NCBI RefSeq assembly: GCF_031010175.1
Contig: NZ_JAUAMB010000032.1
Coordinates: 1-61,473, forward strand
Reading direction: 5' to 3'
Length of the DNA: 61,473 bases
From: Halomonas sp. SpR1
Lineage (GTDB): Bacteria; Pseudomonadota; Gammaproteobacteria; Pseudomonadales; Halomonadaceae
Positions within the stretch are counted from its first letter, which is position 1; the number at the start of each line of letters is the position of its first letter. Below the pieces are notes generated by a model. The model did not search any database. It was not told the origin of the DNA and was given only the letters and a program-made list of their open reading frames with translations. This document shows positions 35,965 to 44,898 of the stretch, in pieces. Both the position numbers and the translations under genes were made by a program.

Positions 35965-36772
35965 CGGGATACTCCGTATCGGCCAGGCGCTGACAGTAGG
36001 AAGCCATCGGGAAGTTGGCCAGCGGCGCGTCTTCGGTATCACCAACGCCGAAGATCTTGCCGTCGCTGCGGTGATTCTGTTCATCGATCATGACGATGCC
36101 GAGCGTCGGGACGATCTTCTCGCGCCAGATGAACAGATAAAGCGCATCGGCAATCTTGTAGTAGTGGCAGGCATCGGTGTCGCACAGCCCCTGCTCCACG
36201 CCTTTCAAGCAGTGCCAGGTGTAGAAGTTCTCATTCAGATAGGTGTGTTCGTACACCTCGGTCGGACTGTAACGGTAGAGGTTGCGCACCCCGATTAGCT
36301 CATCGGTCTTGGCATGCGGGCAGGCGCCATCGCGGTAGGGTTTGTTCACCGCGCCGTGGCTGATGTCGACCTTGACGTCGGTCAGCGGGCGGCCGCCCAG
36401 TGCGCGCTCATAGAGGCCGGTTTTAATGACATCAAACGTGGGCAAGGTGCCGATGGCCTGAGTGTAGCTGTCAGTCAGGGTATCCAGCACCACGGTGTAC
36501 GAAGTCGCCGGACGGGTGCTTTCATCCAGCCAGTCGAGCAGATAGACGCGTTCACGTAACGATGTGATGCGCACCTTGACCGCCTCGCCGCCATCGATGG
36601 CCAGCTGATCCTGATCGAACTCGAGACGGCGAGCGCTGCCGTCGGCGGCGTGCAGTTCAACCTGCTTGCCGGTGAGATCTGCCGAGTTGTCCAGCGCATA
36701 GGAACCCGTCGCGAAGCCCTTTTCAAGGCCAGCAACCGAGATCCAGTCAGTGTGGGAAGGAGTTGTTGTCAT
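35954..36772 (-). CDS. MoaF-like protein (two-domain calycin-type)
   Basis: A 272-residue protein with a MoaF N-terminal domain (GSYALDNSADLTGKQVELH) and a C-terminal MoaF domain (GVRNLYRYSPTEVYEHTYLNENFYTWHCLKG, YYKIADALYLFIWREKIVPTLGIV, DGKIFG). MoaF was named from the Klebsiella monoamine regulon; its biochemical role is unsettled despite the molybdenum-cofactor label. Its presence beside FeaR-type regulation supports an aromatic-amine theme. ATG 36772 follows AGGAG by 8 bp. First gene of the operon moaF-SDR2-SDR1-luxR, divergent from the APC permease. Confidence 0.8.
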   Translation of the reverse strand: MTTTPSHTDWISVAGLEKGFATGSYALDNSADLTGKQVELHAADGSARRLEFDQDQLAIDGGEAVKVRITSLRERVYLLDWLDESTRPATSYTVVLDTLTDSYTQAIGTLPTFDVIKTGLYERALGGRPLTDVKVDISHGAVNKPYRDGACPHAKTDELIGVRNLYRYSPTEVYEHTYLNENFYTWHCLKGVEQGLCDTDACHYYKIADALYLFIWREKIVPTLGIVMIDEQNHRSDGKIFGVGDTEDAPLANFPMASYCQRLADTEYPDDL

Positions 36773-37035
36773 GGGGTTGTCTCCTGAGACAGGGATAAGG
36801 TGTAAGGCAACCAATGGCCACGTACATTTTTATCGTCGGCGCTGTTAAGCCGCCTGGGTATCCCCCGGATGGGGGAGGCCGGCCGTGATACAGGAGAGTT
36901 AAGACAGAAGTAGGCAGGCAGGGGAAAATTTCTGGCAGCAGAGAACAAGAATAGCCGGTGGGTAAGGTTCAGATTGGATATCAGGTTGTCCGTGTCAACC
37001 AAACAAGAATTCAACCGGCCAGGAGATTACTCATC

Positions 37036-38430
37036 ATGCTCAACACCTCGAAGGCGGGCCCCGCGCCCCAGGTAAGCGCCCCTGCGCGTCAACACATCGG
37101 TTTCAAGACCATGATCGCGATCTGTGTGGGAACCGTGGTGGTGCAGGGCGCCATGGCATCGGCATTGATGGGCTTTGGCATCGGCGGCTTGAGTTTTCTG
37201 GCCGCCATGCTGGTGGCCACCTTGCTTGCCGTCTGCAACGCCATGTCCTTCTCGGAACTTTCGCTGATGTATCCGCAGGCGGGCACGCTTGCCACCTATA
37301 CGCAAAAGGCCATCGGTCACTTCCCGGCCATCGTCTCGGTGTTCGCAGGCTACGTGGTGGTGGCCATCTTCGCGATCCCCGCCGAATTTCTACTGGTGGA
37401 TGCCCTGCTGCAGATGCTCTTCCCAGAAAATCTGCCGACGCACCTAGTCCCGATTTTGCTGCTGGCGACGCTGGCCGTACTCAATATTCTGGGCACCGAC
37501 GTCTTCGCCAAGCTTCAGAACGTGTTCACCTTCGCCATGATCGTTGCCATCTTACTCGTGGGCGCCACCGCCCTGCTCCAGCCGCCGTCGCCGGAAGTGG
37601 CTCAGGCCGCCGCAGGCATCGACTGGGGCATCGGGGGCATTGTCGACGGCAGCTTTATCGGCCTGGTCGCCCTGGCCATGTGGATGTTCGTCGGCTGTGA
37701 GTTCATCTGCCCGATGATCAACCATATTCGTCAGCCGGAAAAGCGGATTCCTCGCGCTATGTTCCTGTCGCTGGGCATCATCTTTGTGCTGTTCTCGATC
37801 TTCTGCCTCGGCGCCGGCCACTATCTTTCCGTTGAGACCTTAACCACCTCGCCCCTGCCGTATCTAGATCTGGTCAATAGCGTGTTTGGCCAAGCTGGCC
37901 TGATTATTGCCACCGTAATGGGCGTGACCGCGACCTGCAGCACGGTCAATACCGTGCTTGCCGCCGTACCGCGCATGCTCTCGGGCATGGCCGATAACGG
38001 CCAGGCGTTTTCGATCATGGGCAAGATGCACCCGCGCTATAACACGCCCTGGGTCGGCATCACCTTTCTGGCGCTGGGCGTGGTCGTGCCTTTTTTGCTG
38101 ATCGAACCCGATCAGATCATCGCGCTGGTGATCGCTGCGGCGACCAGTTGGCTGTTTGCTTACATCGTCGCGCATATCGATGTGATGGTGCTGCGTCGTC
38201 GCCGCCCCGAGCATCGCCGCCCTTATCGCACGCCCTTTTATCCGCTGCCGCAGATTCTGGGCATCATCGGCATGGCCTACGTGGCAGCCAACGCTTCCCC
38301 ATCGCCTGAGATGACCACCCTGATCTATACGCTACTGGGCGTGGTGCTGGGTATTGTCAGCCTGATTGCCATCGTCTGGGTCAAGTTCAAGATGAACAAG
38401 GGGCTGTTCGAGCCGGATCTAAGCGATTAG
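37036..38430 (+). CDS. APC-family amino-acid/amine permease
   Basis: A 464-residue protein with about 12 hydrophobic helices and APC-superfamily features: HIGFKTMIAICVGTVVVQGAM in helix 1, AMSFSELSLMYPQAGTLATYT, FVGCEFICPMINHIRQPEKRIPRAM. ATG 37036 lies 10 bp after AGGAG. It is separated by 68 bp from the P450 fusion and likely co-transcribed, so it presumably imports the P450 substrate, probably an amine or amino-acid-like compound. Confidence 0.85.
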   Translation: MLNTSKAGPAPQVSAPARQHIGFKTMIAICVGTVVVQGAMASALMGFGIGGLSFLAAMLVATLLAVCNAMSFSELSLMYPQAGTLATYTQKAIGHFPAIVSVFAGYVVVAIFAIPAEFLLVDALLQMLFPENLPTHLVPILLLATLAVLNILGTDVFAKLQNVFTFAMIVAILLVGATALLQPPSPEVAQAAAGIDWGIGGIVDGSFIGLVALAMWMFVGCEFICPMINHIRQPEKRIPRAMFLSLGIIFVLFSIFCLGAGHYLSVETLTTSPLPYLDLVNSVFGQAGLIIATVMGVTATCSTVNTVLAAVPRMLSGMADNGQAFSIMGKMHPRYNTPWVGITFLALGVVVPFLLIEPDQIIALVIAAATSWLFAYIVAHIDVMVLRRRRPEHRRPYRTPFYPLPQILGIIGMAYVAANASPSPEMTTLIYTLLGVVLGIVSLIAIVWVKFKMNKGLFEPDLSD

Positions 38431-38498
38431 AACCGCTCAAGATAAAACATGGGGCGCCGGGCGTAAGCACCGTCTAAGTGCCCCTTCATGGAGATCCT

Positions 38499-41400
38499 AT
38501 GAATAAGAATAAGCCAATGAAAACTCGCCCCGCCCCCGTGGCAAACTGGGTCGATCTCAAGACACTGTATGACGATCCGTTTCCAATCTACGAACGCCTG
38601 CGGCGCGAGGGCGGTGTCCATTGGGTGCCCAGCGTCAACCGCTACCTGATCACCAGCTACGATGCCGTGATTACCACCGAGCACGACCAGGAAACCTATT
38701 CAGCCAACGAAACGGATTCGCTCCAGATCCGCGCCATGGGGCATTCGATGCTGCGCCGTGACGACCCGGAGCACTACCGCGAGCGCCGCCAGTGGCAGAG
38801 CGTGTTTAAGCCCAATGCGGTTAAAAACGTCTGGACGCAGACCTTTCATGAAAAGGGCCGCGAGCAGTTGGCCCGCTTCATCGACAAGGGGCCGGGGGCC
38901 GATCTGATTTGGGATTTTTCGGCGCCCTTTGTGGCCGAATGCCTGAGATCACTGCTCGGGCTCTACAACGCCTCGGCAGAAGATCTTCAGCGCTGGTCGC
39001 AGACGCTGATTGATGCAACCGGTAACTACGGCGACGACCCGGACGTTTGGGCCGCGGGCAAGCGCTCTTTCGATGAAGTGGATGTCGCCCTCGACGAGAT
39101 GCTCGAGTGGCACCTTCACAACCGCGACCACTCCCTTCTCTCCTCGCTGCTCTCCTCCCCCGAGGATCAGATGCCGCTGGAAAAGATTCGCGCCAACATC
39201 AAGATGAGCATCGGCGGCGGTTTGAACGAGCCCCGGGACGCCCTGGGCGTGGCGGCTTGGGCGATGTTGACCCACCCCGACCAGCGCCGGGCGGTGGAAC
39301 GCGACCCGAGCCTATGGTCGACGGTGTTCGATGAAACCATTCGCTGGGTAGCGCCCATCGGGCTTTATTCACGCCAGACCACGAAACGCACCGTGCTGGC
39401 CGGCGTCGAGCTGCCGGAAGGGGCACGGCTAGGCATCTGTATTCTCTCGGCCAACCGCGATGAATCGATCTGGGATCGCGCGGACAAATTCGATATTTAC
39501 CGCGAGGTCAAACCGCATCTGGCGTTCAGCAAGGGCACGCATGTGTGTCTGGGCGCCCGGGCGGCGCGGGCCGAGGTGGCCGAAGTGGCGCTGCCGCTGC
39601 TGTTCGATCACTTGAAAGGGCTCGACCTTCACCCCGACCGCGATCCCACCATCGGCGGCTGGGTCTTCCGTGGCATGCTCTCGCTGCCGGTGACCTGGCG
39701 CGACGTAAAGCCGCTCGCCAAGGGACACGTGCCCGTCTCTACGGGTGGGCCAACGCCCTCGGCAGCGGAAGCCGAGGCGACCCCCCACGTCGCCATTGTC
39801 GGCTCGGGGCCAGCAGGCTGTTTCACGGCAAAAGAAGTCCAGCGCCGCATGCCCGGCGCCCATATCGATCTGTTTGACCGCCTTCCCGTACCCTACGGAC
39901 TGCTGCGCTACGGCGTGGCAGGCGATCATCAGGGTACCAAAGCCGTCTCACGTCAGTTTGATCGCCTGTTCGATGCGCTAAACGTGCGTTTTATTGGCAA
40001 TACGACCATCGGCGAGCAGGTGTCTTTCGATGCGCTACGCAAGAACTACGACGCCGTGGTGCTCGCCTCCGGTGTACGTGCGGATCGGCCGCTGGAGATT
40101 CCCGGTAACCTGCTTGCCGGGGTAGTGGGTGCGGGCAGTATCACCCGACGACTCAACGGCCACCCGGACGAGACCGAGACACCGACGCTTGGTCGGCGCG
40201 TGGCAATCTTGGGTCAGGGGAATGTAGCCATCGACGTGTTGCGGCTGCTGTCGATTCGCGCCGCCGAACTCGAGGGCAGCGACATCGATGACGCCGTTCA
40301 CGGGAAACTGACCCGTGAGATCAATACGCTGCACATCATCGGCCGCTCGAGCGCGGAGAAAGCCCGCTTCGACCCGGTGATGATCCGCGAGCTGGGCGGC
40401 TTTTCAGGTATTCGGCATCGCCTTCACGGTGTCGATCTGGACAGCGTGCCGGAAGGCAAAGATGCCCGGCTGGACGCGCTGCGTACGCTACCCGGGGCAG
40501 ACAGCGTCGACCTCGAGGGCGAGCCGCGGATGATGGTCGAGTGGTGGTTCGAGACAGTACCCGAACGCATCGATGGGCAGGCGCAGGTCGAAGGTATCAC
40601 ACTGCGTCATGGCGGCGAGACCGTCGCGCTGGCGCTGGATTCGGTCATAACCGCCATCGGTTTCGTGCCCGACCCGGAGGACGCCATATCACACACGCTC
40701 GCCGAGTATCCGGCGGCATCCGAGACCGGGCGCGTCGAGGCAGGGCTCTACCTGGCCGGCTGGTTGCGCCGCGGCGCCCGAGGCACGATTCCCGATCAGC
40801 GCACCGACGCACGGGCACTGGCTGGCGTGATTGGCGCGGATATCGCGGCAGGTGAGGTGCACTGCACTCGCCAGGGGCTTAGCCCTCATGAAGAGGCCAC
40901 CGACATCGACGGCTGGCGGCGTATCGACCACCTAGAGCGTACCCAGACCTCTCCAGGGCGGGTACGCACCAAGCTGGCCACGCTGGAGGCGCTTTTAGCG
41001 TCGGCGCGGGATGAGTCGCTGGTGGTCGAGCGTGCGGCGCACCTCAATACGGGTGACGGCGACAGCCTGGGCAACCTAGCGGTCAGCATTCTATTCGGCA
41101 CCGAGTCCGGCAATGCCGAGCTGGTCGCCGAAGAGCTCGAGCAGGCCCTCGACGGGCGCTGCGCGGTGGACGTGGCCGATCTGGGCGATGTTGACCCGCA
41201 CTCGCTCGACCCGACCCGGTTCTACCTCATCGTCTGCTCAACCTACGGCGATGGTCAGGTGCCGGGCGGCGCCCAAGATTTCTACGCGACGCTGCGCGAT
41301 GATGCTCCCGACCTATCCGGCGTGCGTTTTGCGAGCATGGGGTTGGGCGACAGTAGCTACGCCAGAACCTACTCACGCGGCGGCGAACTGCTCACCGAGG

Positions 41401-41540
41401 CGCTGCTGGCCTGTGGCGCAACGCGAATCGGCGAGTTTGGCCGTCACGATGCCAGCGGATCGCTTGCGGCCTCTGAGGTCGCTCTGGATTGGGCAGAGGG
41501 CGTACTGAACCTGGTGGCGAGCGAAGAGCCATCGCCATGA
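38499..41540 (+). CDS. Cytochrome P450 - ferredoxin reductase - flavodoxin fusion
   Basis: A 1013-residue self-contained monooxygenase. Residues 1-400 are a P450: I-helix GGGLNEPRD (Asn243-Glu244 in place of the acid-Thr pair), ExxR-region ETIRWVAPIGLYSRQT, and heme loop FSKGTHVCLG with Cys350. After a linker (401-430) comes an adrenodoxin-reductase/FprA-like FAD-NAD(P) module (GSGPAG 435-440; FDRLPVPYGLLRYGVAGDH; GQGNVA 572-577). Residues about 862-1005 form a diflavin-type flavodoxin (FGTESGNAE at 866; STYGDGQVPGGA; GLGDSSYARTYSRGGE). Electrons would pass NAD(P)H-FAD-FMN-heme. The order differs from CYP102 (P450-FMN-FAD), CYP116B (FMN reductase with 2Fe2S) and XplA. Downstream of an APC permease and convergent with a feaR paralogue; an N- or O-demethylation or hydroxylation of an aromatic amine is plausible. 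Confidence 0.9.
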   Translation: MNKNKPMKTRPAPVANWVDLKTLYDDPFPIYERLRREGGVHWVPSVNRYLITSYDAVITTEHDQETYSANETDSLQIRAMGHSMLRRDDPEHYRERRQWQSVFKPNAVKNVWTQTFHEKGREQLARFIDKGPGADLIWDFSAPFVAECLRSLLGLYNASAEDLQRWSQTLIDATGNYGDDPDVWAAGKRSFDEVDVALDEMLEWHLHNRDHSLLSSLLSSPEDQMPLEKIRANIKMSIGGGLNEPRDALGVAAWAMLTHPDQRRAVERDPSLWSTVFDETIRWVAPIGLYSRQTTKRTVLAGVELPEGARLGICILSANRDESIWDRADKFDIYREVKPHLAFSKGTHVCLGARAARAEVAEVALPLLFDHLKGLDLHPDRDPTIGGWVFRGMLSLPVTWRDVKPLAKGHVPVSTGGPTPSAAEAEATPHVAIVGSGPAGCFTAKEVQRRMPGAHIDLFDRLPVPYGLLRYGVAGDHQGTKAVSRQFDRLFDALNVRFIGNTTIGEQVSFDALRKNYDAVVLASGVRADRPLEIPGNLLAGVVGAGSITRRLNGHPDETETPTLGRRVAILGQGNVAIDVLRLLSIRAAELEGSDIDDAVHGKLTREINTLHIIGRSSAEKARFDPVMIRELGGFSGIRHRLHGVDLDSVPEGKDARLDALRTLPGADSVDLEGEPRMMVEWWFETVPERIDGQAQVEGITLRHGGETVALALDSVITAIGFVPDPEDAISHTLAEYPAASETGRVEAGLYLAGWLRRGARGTIPDQRTDARALAGVIGADIAAGEVHCTRQGLSPHEEATDIDGWRRIDHLERTQTSPGRVRTKLATLEALLASARDESLVVERAAHLNTGDGDSLGNLAVSILFGTESGNAELVAEELEQALDGRCAVDVADLGDVDPHSLDPTRFYLIVCSTYGDGQVPGGAQDFYATLRDDAPDLSGVRFASMGLGDSSYARTYSRGGELLTEALLACGATRIGEFGRHDASGSLAASEVALDWAEGVLNLVASEEPSP

Positions 41541-41633
41541 TAATGACAATCCGATCATACCGCGTCTCGAACGATCCCAAGTAGAGGGTCAGCGCGGGTG
41601 GAATGGTCAATAGGTCGAATGATCAATAGTCTC

Positions 41634-41651
41634 AGCGTTAGCCCTAACGCT
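41634..41651. terminator. Hairpin between the P450 fusion and feaR copy 2
   Basis: AGCGTTAG and CTAACGCT form a perfect 8-bp dyad around CC between the convergent genes. There is no T-run, so it may be a weak bidirectional terminator. Confidence 0.45.
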
Positions 41652-41679
41652 AGCCTTGGGCGGCGAAACGTTAGGCGGC

Positions 41680-42624
41680 TTAGGCTGCATAATCCAGATG
41701 TGCACGGCGGTACTCGCGGGGCGAGCTGGCGAATTCGCGTTTGAAGGAGCGACTGAAGTGGGCAGAGTCAGTAAAGCCCCATTTGTATGCGATCTGGGTG
41801 ATTGAGCGCTTGATCAGCATCGGACTTGCTAGCTCCTCCGCGCAGCGCGCCAGACGTCGGCGCTGCACGTACCGGCACACGGTTTCACCGTGCTGCTCGA
41901 ACAGTCGATAAAGCTGGCGAACCGACATGTGAAAGGCAGCCGCCAAGCGCTCCGGGCTGATATCGTCCTCGTGGAGGTGCTGATCGATGAACTGCTGCAC
42001 GCAGTTGAACAGCGTGCCATCGGCTTGTTCCATGAAAGAAGGAGTAAGGGCCTGATGTTGGTAGATCCCCGGCAGCAGCGCCACCAGTGAATTCGCTACT
42101 CCCTGCCCTCGCTCTTCGGTCGATGCCAACGGCTCGGTCACCATTCGATTGACCACCAGCTGCAGGATCTGACTGCTGGCACAGTCGGTAGTAATTTTCA
42201 TGAAAGGAAGCGAAATATGGCCGAAGCGCTGAGCTACCTCGCTGCGTGACAGATGCAACGAATCGTGCTCGATCAAGCCATGGGGAATGACGTCACAGGC
42301 TTTAACGGAATCCATCAGCGCCATTTCGCCCGGTCGCAGGGTGATGGAGGTATTGTTTTGCACCAAAGTGGCGTGGCCCTGCTTCTGCACAACCAGGAAG
42401 CAGTAGCGATCTTCGCCGTGGCGCTGGGCATGGCTACTGGTCACTTTTTCAGCATTTGTGACAATATTGGCTATATCAATGCCACCATTGGTGCGCGTCG
42501 AGACGCTTCCCTGAAAGCTGCGACGATCCCTGAGCCTACAATCGAAGTGGCCGCAGGTCTGCCTTAGAGTGCCAAGCCAGACATCGAACGGCATGGGCAT
42601 TGCACTTGCATTCGTGGATAGCAT
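41680..42624 (-). CDS. FeaR-type AraC-family activator (copy 2)
   Basis: A 314-residue paralogue of the FeaR at 26559, with the same layout: PFDVWLGTLRQTCGHFDCRLRDR, LVVQKQGHATLVQNNTSITLRPGEMALMDSVKACDV, and the C-terminal HMSVRQLYRLFEQHGETVCRYVQ / QIAYKWGFTDSAHFSRSFKREF. The recognition helices are nearly identical to copy 1, so both may bind the same sites, while the sensor domains differ more. It lies between the P450 fusion and the FAD oxidase operon and probably activates one or both. Its promoter holds the shared palindrome at 42638. Confidence 0.85.
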   Translation of the reverse strand: MLSTNASAMPMPFDVWLGTLRQTCGHFDCRLRDRRSFQGSVSTRTNGGIDIANIVTNAEKVTSSHAQRHGEDRYCFLVVQKQGHATLVQNNTSITLRPGEMALMDSVKACDVIPHGLIEHDSLHLSRSEVAQRFGHISLPFMKITTDCASSQILQLVVNRMVTEPLASTEERGQGVANSLVALLPGIYQHQALTPSFMEQADGTLFNCVQQFIDQHLHEDDISPERLAAAFHMSVRQLYRLFEQHGETVCRYVQRRRLARCAEELASPMLIKRSITQIAYKWGFTDSAHFSRSFKREFASSPREYRRAHLDYAA

Positions 42625-42637
42625 GGGACCACCATTT

Positions 42638-42655
42638 TCATTAATATTTTAATGA
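42638..42655. promoter_or_regulatory. Palindromic element before feaR copy 2
   Basis: TCATTAA, TATT, TTAATGA: a perfect 7-bp dyad 14 bp upstream of the start codon, containing the shared 14-mer (ATTAATATTTTAAT). It is nearly identical to the element before feaR copy 1. Confidence 0.55.
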
Positions 42656-43008
42656 TTAATTCCACTCTAGATAAAAAATCGCCTAGGCACCACCATCCAT
42701 TAGTCAAGTCCTCTCTGGAATGCGCCAGAGGCTCGCTCATATAGCACTGGCAACTTTACAACAAGCAATTTTCATGCCACAGGCGCAACGAGTACGTTCT
42801 GAAAAGTCCGTTGATGGCGTTTTCACTGCCTTGATGCTATTGATCATGCTCAGCGCCTTGAGGGCTGGCATCCGGCGCCCAGCCAGGACGAGCCTGGCGT
42901 TTTCTAGGGTGAGATTATGGATATAAGAGAGGAAGGTTACGGCTGTTCCAGAAGCCACCGTTAGCTACATGGGTGTGGGCAGAGCGTGGCATAGACGATC
43001 CGCACAGT
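42656..43008. other. Intergenic region without a recognised gene
   Basis: About 350 bp between feaR copy 2 and the FAD oxidase stop codon. Short open frames exist on both strands but none resembles a known protein or has a good ribosome binding site. It may contain old transposase-like debris; I cannot identify it. Confidence 0.35.
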
Positions 43009-44298
43009 TTAGAACCTCCCGAACCGGTAAGGCCTTGGATCGATGATCGGCTCGTTGTTCATGATCAGATCCGCGGCGAGCTGGCCTGCCGCCGGCGAGG
43101 TGCCAAAGCCGTGGCCGGAGAAGCCGGAAGCCAGGGTCAGCCCCGGCACGCCGGGCACCGCATCAATGACCGGGTTGGAGTCCGGCGTGATGTCGATCAT
43201 GCCTGCCCAGGCTTCTTCGACGGTCGCCTTTTCGAACACCGGCCATGCCGCGGACAGATTGTGGTGGGCATCACGGTTGAGCATTTGATTGATCGGCGGA
43301 TCCAGGGTGCGCACGCGTTCGAAGGGTGAGTTGCCATTTTTCCAGCGCCGCGGCAGCGACAGATCCCGCCAGAAATGCTTGCCCAGCGATATCCGCAAAA
43401 GCCCACGCTGGGCGCGCAGTGCGCTTAAATACTTGGATCCGACCAGTAGATGATCCAACGTCAGCGGGGCATCGAGTGCACCACGCTGGGTCACGATGAA
43501 GCCGCCATCCTTGTGCTTTCGAAAGGAAAAATCCGGCCCACCAACGGCGATGTCAGTGGGCCCTTCCATGGCGCCGGTTCGAAACACCGACAGAATCAGC
43601 GGTAACGTCGGCAGGGAGATGCCGATATTGCCCAGAAACCGCCGGGACCACATACCGCCGGCCAGTAGCACCTGATCGCAGTGAATTTCGCCGCGCTCGG
43701 TTACCACACCGCTCACCCGCCCGCCGGCGCGGGTAATATTGCGTACCGCACAGTGTTCGACGATGACCGCACCCCGGGCGATGGCCGCCTGAGCGATGGC
43801 GCTGGAGGCAAGCGTCGGCTCGGCGCAGCCGTCAGATGGCGTGAAGATGGCGCCAGCCCAGTCACCGCGCCCGCCCGGCACCTGCGCGTCGATCTCGCGC
43901 GCGCTCAACAGTCTGGAGTCCAGCGACAGCTCCGCGACCGAGTCGAGCCAGGCTTCATGCACGGCGAGCTGATCGGACGTGCGCGACAAAAACATGATGC
44001 CCGACTGGCGATATCCCACGTCGCTGCCGGTGCGCTCAGCCATGGAGGCCCATAGCCGGTCGGAAGCCAGCGCCAGTGGCACATCCTCGCCGTGACGGCT
44101 GGTCTTGCGGATCCAGCCCAGGTTGCGGGAGGACTGCTCACCGGCGATGCGTCCCTTTTCCAGTACCGTGACGGGCACGCCGCGCTCGGCGAGCGTCAGG
44201 GCGGCGGTCAGGCCGATAATGCCGCCACCGATGATGACCACGGTGGTCGAGGTGGGAAAGTCGTTGGAGGTCTCGACGGGTGTGATAGTCGGTGCCAT
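43009..44298 (-). CDS. FAD-dependent amine/amino-acid oxidase (DadA/GlyOx family)
   Basis: A 429-residue flavoprotein: GGGIIG Rossmann motif at about residues 24-29 (VVIIGGGIIGLTAALTLAERG), the GEQSSRNLGWIRKTSRHG segment after beta-2, and a C-terminal FAD segment (GLTLASGFSGHGFGTSPAAGQLAADLI). It would oxidise a C-N bond to an imine with release of peroxide or transfer to a carrier. It is last in the operon OCD-like, RidA-like, FAD oxidase, a set suggesting oxidation of an amine through a reactive imine. Start 44298 is placed just before the flavin fold; a longer frame adds an unlikely N-terminus. Confidence 0.82.
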   Translation of the reverse strand: MAPTITPVETSNDFPTSTTVVIIGGGIIGLTAALTLAERGVPVTVLEKGRIAGEQSSRNLGWIRKTSRHGEDVPLALASDRLWASMAERTGSDVGYRQSGIMFLSRTSDQLAVHEAWLDSVAELSLDSRLLSAREIDAQVPGGRGDWAGAIFTPSDGCAEPTLASSAIAQAAIARGAVIVEHCAVRNITRAGGRVSGVVTERGEIHCDQVLLAGGMWSRRFLGNIGISLPTLPLILSVFRTGAMEGPTDIAVGGPDFSFRKHKDGGFIVTQRGALDAPLTLDHLLVGSKYLSALRAQRGLLRISLGKHFWRDLSLPRRWKNGNSPFERVRTLDPPINQMLNRDAHHNLSAAWPVFEKATVEEAWAGMIDITPDSNPVIDAVPGVPGLTLASGFSGHGFGTSPAAGQLAADLIMNNEPIIDPRPYRFGRF

Positions 44299-44391
44299 GA
44301 ACGCGTCCTGATCGGTTGATCGTTCAGCGCAGTATGCCCGGGTCAGGCCGGCCATACCGCGTTGGATCAAGTTATAGGGCCGAACGACGCC

Positions 44392-44817
44392 TCACTGAGC
44401 GGAGGTGTCGATCCGGATGGTCTCGGCGTTGCCAGCGCCTCGGTAAGCGGTCACTTCCAGCTCGACCTTGTAGACCTCGGCGCCGAGCGGCGGGCAGGTC
44501 ACGGTAATGACCGGGTCGACGCCGCGCATGGTTTCGCCGAACAGGGTCATGACCGTTTCGGTGTCGGCCGGGTTCTGAATGAAAATCCTGGCAGATACCA
44601 CGTCGGAAAGGTCGCTATCGACGGCTGAAAGCCCGCGTTCAATGTTGGCGAAGACCTGCTTCAACTGCTCACTGACGTCGTCTGGAATCTCTTTGGTGTC
44701 CGGGTTACGCCCGGCAGTGTTAGAGACAAGGATCCAGTTGTCGACGGCCACCACGCGTGAATAGCTGGCGTGTTCCTCGAATTTGGAGCCGGTTTTGACC
44801 TTGGTGATCGTAGTCAT
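44392..44817 (-). CDS. RidA/YjgF-family protein
   Basis: A 141-residue Rid-superfamily protein: YSRVVAVDNWILVSNTAGRNPDT, EQLKQVFANIERGLSAV, VVSARIFIQNP, and CPPLGAEVYKVELEVTAYRG at the end. True RidA enzymes hydrolyse imines using an Arg before the final strand; aligned here that position is not Arg (the segment reads CPPLGAEVY), so it belongs to another Rid subgroup and may bind or act on a different intermediate. It lies 93 bp upstream of the FAD oxidase, whose imine product it may process. Confidence 0.85.
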   Translation of the reverse strand: MTTITKVKTGSKFEEHASYSRVVAVDNWILVSNTAGRNPDTKEIPDDVSEQLKQVFANIERGLSAVDSDLSDVVSARIFIQNPADTETVMTLFGETMRGVDPVITVTCPPLGAEVYKVELEVTAYRGAGNAETIRIDTSAQ

Positions 44818-44898
44818 TAGAGAACGCTCGCTTTGCAATCAATGAGAAGGGCGAGCATCGACCGAGAGGCGATGCCCGCGGATAGAGATGCCGACGCC

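Noticed and set aside
34471..36093. Plus-strand open frames opposite the two SDR genes
   Set aside because: Both SDRs are complete with cofactor and catalytic motifs; the opposite frames have no family features.
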